Positions 39,394-43,678 of a stretch of DNA of 43,678 nucleotides are shown piece after piece. The notes below the pieces were generated by a model, which was given only the letters and a program-made list of their open reading frames with translations, was not told the DNA's origin and did no database searches. Source of the DNA: DASWHD01 sp036393335 (GTDB lineage: Bacteria > CG2-30-53-67 > CG2-30-70-394). The translations under genes and the position numbers were made by a program. The stretch is from positions 1 to 43,678 of the forward strand of contig DASWHD010000055.1 of assembly GCA_036393335.1 (NCBI GenBank), in the 5' to 3' direction. Each line of letters starts with the position of its first letter. Position 1 is the first letter of the stretch.

Positions 39394-40017
39394 ATGGAGC
39401 CCCTCACCGTGACTGCCGGCGGCCCCACGCCGGAGCGCCAGTGCATCGTCTGTCGCAGGCGAGCCGCCCGCGATGCGTTGCTGCGCCTGGTTCGCGCCCC
39501 TGCGGGGGAGGTCGTGGCCGACCTGGGCCAGAGTTTGCCGGGTCGCGGCGCACACTGCTGTCCTGCCCGCCGCTGCCTGGAATCGGCGATCCGGCCGGCG
39601 ATCCTGTCGCGGGCGTTTCGCACCCAGGTGACGATGCCCGACCGGGCGGCGTGGCTGGGCTCCCTTGCCGTTCAGACGGAGCGCGCCGTGCACGAGTTGC
39701 TCGGCCTGTACGCCAAGGGCGGGGTGGCGATCGCCGGCGCGGAACGTCTCAAGGCACGACTGGCACACCACCCCTCCCCCTCGGGTATGCTGTTGCTCGC
39801 CCCCGATGTGGGGCAGAACACGGCAATCCAGTGGCGCGCGTGGGCGGCGGAGCATGAGGTGAACATTTGCCAGGGACTCGACAAAAACCGTTTGGGCAAG
39901 GCCCTGGGGATGGCCGAGTGCAGTGTCGTATGGCTGACCAGCCCCAAGGCGGCACGCCGCGTGGAGTGGCTGTTGGGGCTCCTCGGGGAGGCCGCGGCCT
40001 TCCGGCCACACGGATGA
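39394..40017 (+). CDS. YlxR domain fused to an L7Ae-like RNA-binding domain
   Basis: A 207-residue protein in the nusA-infB gap. The N-terminal YlxR (DUF448) unit has ERQCIVCRRRAARDALLRLV and a second cysteine pair in GAHCCPARRCLE. The C-terminal half (about 90-200) resembles the L7Ae/ribosomal L30e-like fold: RAVHELLGLYAKGGVAIAG and GMAECSVVWLTS. Both folds are RNA-binding. The fused form is familiar in alpha- and some deltaproteobacteria, whereas E. coli lacks the gene. It starts 18 bases after nusA and is probably cotranscribed. Role in ribosome biogenesis or RNase P is inference. Confidence 0.85.
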   Translation: MEPLTVTAGGPTPERQCIVCRRRAARDALLRLVRAPAGEVVADLGQSLPGRGAHCCPARRCLESAIRPAILSRAFRTQVTMPDRAAWLGSLAVQTERAVHELLGLYAKGGVAIAGAERLKARLAHHPSPSGMLLLAPDVGQNTAIQWRAWAAEHEVNICQGLDKNRLGKALGMAECSVVWLTSPKAARRVEWLLGLLGEAAAFRPHG

Positions 40018-40056
40018 CGCCGCGCCGGTAGCAACGAAAGGACAAGGAATTTGCAA

Positions 40057-42807
40057 ATGGCCATCAGCGTACACGGACTCTCCAAAGAGCTCGGCGTCGA
40101 CCCGAAGAAGCTCATGACCGAGCTGAAAAAGCTCGGGGTCGAGGTGCGTACCGAGCTGACCGCCGTCCCGGAAGAGGGCGCGGAGGAGATGCGCAGTCGG
40201 TTCGCTGAGGCCGGTGCCAAGGAGCCGAGCAAGATCAAGGTGCGCAAGCGGCGCAAGGCAAAGTCGGCGCCCGATGAGGTAGCCGAGGCTGGAGAAGAGG
40301 CGACGGTGGTTGCCGAGGAGCCGGCCGCGACGACGGCAACGGTGGCGGAGGTCGAGGCGCCACCGGCCGTGCAGGAGGCGCCCGCGGTGCTGCCCGAAGA
40401 GCCCGCTCCGGCGCCCGCCGCACCGCCCACCCCGGAGCCGCCGGTTGAGGTCGCCCCGGTGGCCGCAGAGGTCCCCGCTCCCGAGGCCCCGACCGAAGCG
40501 CCACCCGCCGCCACTCGTCCCCCGCGGCCGTCCATGGCGCCGGCCCTCACCGGCCGCAAGATCGACGCGGACATCGGGCCCGCCATGGCGAAGCGCTCGG
40601 ACCTCGGCGAGGTGGTGGGGCACATCGACCTCGCGGCGCATCGCACCATCACGACCCGCGCCGGCGGTGGGGTGGAATACGGCGAGCACGAGCGGCGTTC
40701 TAAGGTCGAGATCTCGAAGCATGAGGGGCGGCGGCCGGGCGTGCACGTGGTGTCGATCGCCGACGAGACGGAAAGTCCGCTGCCGACCACCGGCCGTCCC
40801 ACTACCGGCCGTCCCACCACCGGGCGCGGCAAGAAGGTGGTGACCACGGTGGTCGCCAAGAAGGGACCCAAGGGCAAGAAGGGCGCCAAGCCGTCGATGG
40901 CGGAGGCTCTCGGCCGGGGTAGCCGCCAGCGTTACAAGGCGCGGCGGAAGCGACGGGACCTCCTCGTCCAGGCGGAGGCGGATGCGGCGAACGAGGTCAT
41001 CGACCTCACCGGCGAGACCGGAGAGGAGCAGCGCATCATCTCGTGGGACGAGGCCGCGACCGTCGGCGACCTGGCGAAACAGATGGAGGTGCCGGTCAAC
41101 GAGGTGGTGCTGAGGCTGATGGGTATGGGAGTCATGGCCTCGGTCAACCAGGCCATCGACCAGGACACCGCGGCCCTGCTGGCGGCGGAGTATAGCTTCA
41201 ACCTGAGCGTCGGCACCGCAATCACCGCCGAGGTGGAAGAGGAGCTGATCGAGAAGATCGGAGAGGAGGAGATCCCGGAGGAGGACCTCGTACCACGGCC
41301 GCCGGTGGTCACGGTCATGGGCCACGTGGACCATGGCAAGACCACGGTCCTCGACTACCTGCGCAAGTCGCATGTCACCGCCGGCGAGGCGGGGGGTATC
41401 ACCCAGCACATCGGCGCCTATCAGGTGCACCTCGACCAGGGCGCAATCACCTTCCTCGATACCCCGGGCCATGAGGCGTTCACCGCCATCCGTGCCCGCG
41501 GCGCCAAGGTCACCGATCTCGTGGTGCTGGTGGTGGCGGCCAACGACGGGGTCATGCCGCAGACCGTGGAGGCGATCAACCATGCCCGGGCCGCCGGCGT
41601 GCCCATCGTGGTGGCGATCAACAAGATCGACCTGCCGGAGGCCAATCCGGACCGGGTGAAACAGCAGCTCACCGAGTACAACCTGATTGCTGAGGAGTAC
41701 GGCGGCGACGTCCCGATGGTGGCGGTCTCCGCGAAGACCGGCGCGGGCATCGCTCAGCTGCTGGAGATCATCTTCCTGCAGGCGGAGGTCATGGAGCTGG
41801 TCGCGTCGCCGAAGGCGACCGCGCGCGGCGTGGTCATCGAGGCGAAGGTCGACAAGGGGCGCGGCGCCGTCGCGACGGTCCTGGTGCAGTCCGGTACCCT
41901 ACGGCGTGGCGACGTGTGCGTGGTGGGCAGCCAGTATGGCCGGGTGCGGGCGATGGCCACCGACCGCGGCGAGCAGGTGCAGGAGGCTGGCCCTTCGGTG
42001 CCGGTGGAGATCCAGGGGTTGGCTGGCGCTCCCGAACCCGGCGACGACCTCATCGTGTTGGAGAGCGAGCGCGAGGCCCGGCAGGTGGCCGATGCCCGCG
42101 CCGACAAGCGGCGCAAGCTCGACCTGACCCGTGGCGACCGCAAATCGACCCTCGAAGCGATGCTCGCGGCGGCGATGCAGGAGGGCGGCGAGACCAAGAT
42201 CCTGCCGGTAGTCATCAAGGGCGACGTGCAGGGGTCGGTGGAGGCCGTCTCCGACACCCTGCAGCGGATCTCCACGGAACGGGTACGGTTGCAGGTGATC
42301 CACGCCGCGGTCGGTGCCATCAACGAGACCGACGTCGATCTGGCGCGCGCCTCCGAGGCGATCATCATCGGCTTCAACGTGCGGCCGACCCCGGCGGCGC
42401 GCAAGGCCGCCGAGGTGGAACACGTCGACATCCGCCTGCACGACATCATCTACAAGCTGGCGGAGGAGATCCGCGAGGCGATGGAAGGGCTCCTGGAAGC
42501 GACGTATCGGGAGAAGGTCATCGGCCGCGTCGAGATCCGCGAGGTGTTCAACATCAGCAAGCTCGGCAACATCGGCGGTAGCTACGTCCTCGATGGCGTG
42601 GTGCAGCGCAACGCCGAGGCGCGGTTGCTGCGTGACAACGTGGTGGTGCACACCGGCAAGATCGGTTCGTTGCGGCGCTTCAAGGACGACGCCAAGGAGG
42701 TGGCCGCCGGCTTCGAGTGTGGCGTTGGCCTCGCCGCTTACCACGACATCAAACCCGGCGACATCCTCGAAATCTTTGTCATGGAAGCGATTGCGGCGAA
42801 GCTGTAA
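40057..42807 (+). CDS. infB: Translation initiation factor IF-2
   Basis: GTPase that delivers initiator tRNA. From ATG 40057 (MAISVHGLSKELGVDPKKL) the product is 916 residues. An N-terminal IF-2N domain is followed by a long Ala/Pro/Glu-rich linker (about 65-170), including three tandem TTGRP units near residue 245-258. A second IF-2N region lies at about 330-380. The GTPase domain has GHVDHGKTT (from residue 422), DTPGHEAF and NKIDLPE. Domain II and the C-terminal C1/C2 tRNA-binding domains complete it, ending DILEIFVMEAIAAKL. AAGGAATT precedes the start; TTG 40051 is a weaker choice. Confidence 0.96.
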   Translation: MAISVHGLSKELGVDPKKLMTELKKLGVEVRTELTAVPEEGAEEMRSRFAEAGAKEPSKIKVRKRRKAKSAPDEVAEAGEEATVVAEEPAATTATVAEVEAPPAVQEAPAVLPEEPAPAPAAPPTPEPPVEVAPVAAEVPAPEAPTEAPPAATRPPRPSMAPALTGRKIDADIGPAMAKRSDLGEVVGHIDLAAHRTITTRAGGGVEYGEHERRSKVEISKHEGRRPGVHVVSIADETESPLPTTGRPTTGRPTTGRGKKVVTTVVAKKGPKGKKGAKPSMAEALGRGSRQRYKARRKRRDLLVQAEADAANEVIDLTGETGEEQRIISWDEAATVGDLAKQMEVPVNEVVLRLMGMGVMASVNQAIDQDTAALLAAEYSFNLSVGTAITAEVEEELIEKIGEEEIPEEDLVPRPPVVTVMGHVDHGKTTVLDYLRKSHVTAGEAGGITQHIGAYQVHLDQGAITFLDTPGHEAFTAIRARGAKVTDLVVLVVAANDGVMPQTVEAINHARAAGVPIVVAINKIDLPEANPDRVKQQLTEYNLIAEEYGGDVPMVAVSAKTGAGIAQLLEIIFLQAEVMELVASPKATARGVVIEAKVDKGRGAVATVLVQSGTLRRGDVCVVGSQYGRVRAMATDRGEQVQEAGPSVPVEIQGLAGAPEPGDDLIVLESEREARQVADARADKRRKLDLTRGDRKSTLEAMLAAAMQEGGETKILPVVIKGDVQGSVEAVSDTLQRISTERVRLQVIHAAVGAINETDVDLARASEAIIIGFNVRPTPAARKAAEVEHVDIRLHDIIYKLAEEIREAMEGLLEATYREKVIGRVEIREVFNISKLGNIGGSYVLDGVVQRNAEARLLRDNVVVHTGKIGSLRRFKDDAKEVAAGFECGVGLAAYHDIKPGDILEIFVMEAIAAKL

Positions 42808-42823
42808 GAGCTCACTACGCTCG

Positions 42824-42959
42824 CAGGGGCTAGGGCCTAGGGGTTAGGGCCTAGGGAAGGACGGCCCTTCGGGCCGGCGGAGGCTGCTCACGAAACAATC
42901 GGCTGGCCGCGCAGCGGCCAACCACGAACTAGCCCCGAGTCCCTAACTCCCAGCCCCTG
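42824..42959. repeat. Inverted CTAGGGG/TTAGGG arms flanking two hairpins, inside the operon
   Basis: The left arm (42824-42856) has GGGGCTAGGGCCTAGGGGTT. The right arm (42928-42959), ACTAGCCCCGAGTCCCTAAC then TCCCAGCCCCTGA, is its approximate reverse complement. Inside are CGGCC-CTTCG-GGCCG and TGGCCGC-GCA-GCGGCCA. This mirrors the element at 25921-26067. It separates infB from rbfA by 156 bases, so it lies in an operon that is otherwise tightly packed, and its stem-loops may affect mRNA stability or expression ratios. Confidence 0.65.
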
Positions 42960-42963
42960 ATTA

Positions 42964-43344
42964 ATGCGCTACTCCACCGACTTCTCCCGCCGGGAGCGGC
43001 TCAATGCCCTGCTGGTGAAGCTCCTCTCCGAGCTTATCCAGACGCGCACCAAGGATCCACGCATCACCGGCGTGACCGTCACCGGGGCCGAGGTGTCCCC
43101 GGACCTGCGCCACGCCCAAGTCTACGTCAGCCTACTGGGCGATGCGTCGGTCCACGAGGTCGCGCTCACCGGGCTGGCGTCGGCGGCGCCGTACTTTCGC
43201 ACCGCCCTCGGCAAGATGATGCGCGTCAAGCGGGTGCCGGAGCTCCACTTCCGCTTCGACAGCTCCCTGGAGACCGGCGCGCACATGGAGGAGCTCCTCG
43301 CCTCCCTCGACATCCCCGCGGCCGAGGGGGAGAGCGATGGTTAG
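42964..43344 (+). CDS. rbfA: Ribosome-binding factor A
   Basis: Cold-adaptation and 30S maturation factor that binds free small subunits. The 126-residue product (MRYSTDFSRRERLNALLVKL) shows the KH-like core ITGVTVTGAEVSPDLRHAQV and the ending RVPELHFRFDSSLETG. Full length. Its usual neighbours infB and truB flank it. Confidence 0.94.
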   Translation: MRYSTDFSRRERLNALLVKLLSELIQTRTKDPRITGVTVTGAEVSPDLRHAQVYVSLLGDASVHEVALTGLASAAPYFRTALGKMMRVKRVPELHFRFDSSLETGAHMEELLASLDIPAAEGESDG

Positions 43345-43411
43345 GTCGAGCATCGCGGCGGGCGTGCCGGCGCTCGTGCCGTGCCGCCGCTGCCGGAGGT
43401 GAATGAGAGGC

Positions 43412-43678
43412 ATGACGTCGAAGTCCACCACGCAGCAGCACAGCGGCTCCGCCAGCCGAGTCCTGGGCATCCTGGTGATCGACAAGCCGCCGGGGATTAC
43501 CTCCCATGGGGTCGTCCAGCGAGTGCGCCAGATCACCGGCATCCGCCAGGTGGGCCACGTCGGTACCCTCGATCCGGCGGCGCGCGGCGTGTTGCCGCTG
43601 CTCATCGGCCGTGCCACCAAGATCAGCCGGTTTGCCACCGGCTGGGGCAAGACCTACCACGCGACCCTGCGCCTCGGT
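43412..43678 (+). CDS. truB: tRNA pseudouridine-55 synthase, partial
   Basis: Converts U55 in tRNA to pseudouridine. Only the first 89 codons are in the window. Motifs are GILVIDKPPGITSHGVVQRV and GHVGTLDPAARGVLPLLIG with the catalytic Asp of GTLDP, then ATKISRF and KTYHATLRLG at the window edge. GGAGGT at 43395-43400 favours ATG 43412; ATG 43403 is also in frame. The gene continues beyond 43678. Confidence 0.93.
   Translation, partial: MTSKSTTQQHSGSASRVLGILVIDKPPGITSHGVVQRVRQITGIRQVGHVGTLDPAARGVLPLLIGRATKISRFATGWGKTYHATLRLG

Noticed and set aside
37906..41583. Very long open frame antisense to nusA, ylxR and infB (about 1225 codons)
   Set aside because: It mirrors real genes with high-GC codon bias. 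Its translation is repetitive and rich in His, Arg, Gly, Leu and Asp, with no domain resemblance. Long antisense frames are expected at this base composition.

Overview
The window is a dense, GC-rich chromosomal segment from a Gram-negative bacterium. Lipid A and outer-membrane functions (LpxH, a TolC-type porin, TamB and a BamA/TamA-type barrel) make it a diderm with lipopolysaccharide. A YlxR/L7Ae-type gene between nusA and infB, a GlnE with central ACT domains, and CxxCH-type periplasmic proteins argue against an enterobacterial host. They would fit a deeper-branching proteobacterial or Desulfobacterota-like lineage. This placement is inference from gene content only.

Layout. 1-2413 (minus): gatC, panD and gatA, with aspartate decarboxylase inserted inside the gatCA pair. 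2659-6213: a 1184-residue GlnE-like nitrogen-control enzyme carrying two GlnD-like ACT domains between its halves. 6337-9716: an export-oriented set consisting of a DUF1573 protein, a metallophosphatase/tetraheme cytochrome and a DegP-type protease. 9826-12031 (minus): overlapping aroE, aroK and a membrane VWA protein. 12212-12709: a DksA-like protein with a Lys/Ala-rich tail. 12927-14911 (minus): lpxH and moeA overlapping. 15028-16543: pgpA, pncC/cinA-C and rnhA. 16611-17156 (minus): a gamma-carbonic-anhydrase-like protein. 17441-25920: tolC-like, tamB and a tamA/bamA-like gene, interrupted by a 0.5 kb spacer that begins with a type I-E-like CRISPR repeat pair.

26064-28097 (minus): an AGCS sodium/amino-acid symporter and an unrecognised small protein. 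28407-30957: ygfZ, DJ-1-like, CoA-binding and DUF4149-like genes, tightly packed. 31141-34164 (minus): a LOG-family protein and a chemoreceptor with a periplasmic haem c motif. 34348-35691: rph and rdgB. 35964-36144: tRNA-Pro(TGG) and tRNA-Arg(TCT). 36145-37300: decayed DNA containing a broken DUF4276-like gene. 37418 to the end: the classic transcription/translation operon rimP-nusA-ylxR-infB-rbfA-truB, the last gene cut by the window edge.

Most of the window is housekeeping. The unusual parts are the GlnE-ACT-ACT architecture, the orphan CRISPR-like pair next to an A+T-richer spacer with DnaA-box-like words, the haem-bearing chemoreceptor, the degraded tRNA-adjacent island, and several families of dispersed intergenic repeats that recur as inverted pairs. 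I did not find a complete, clearly new multi-gene system.
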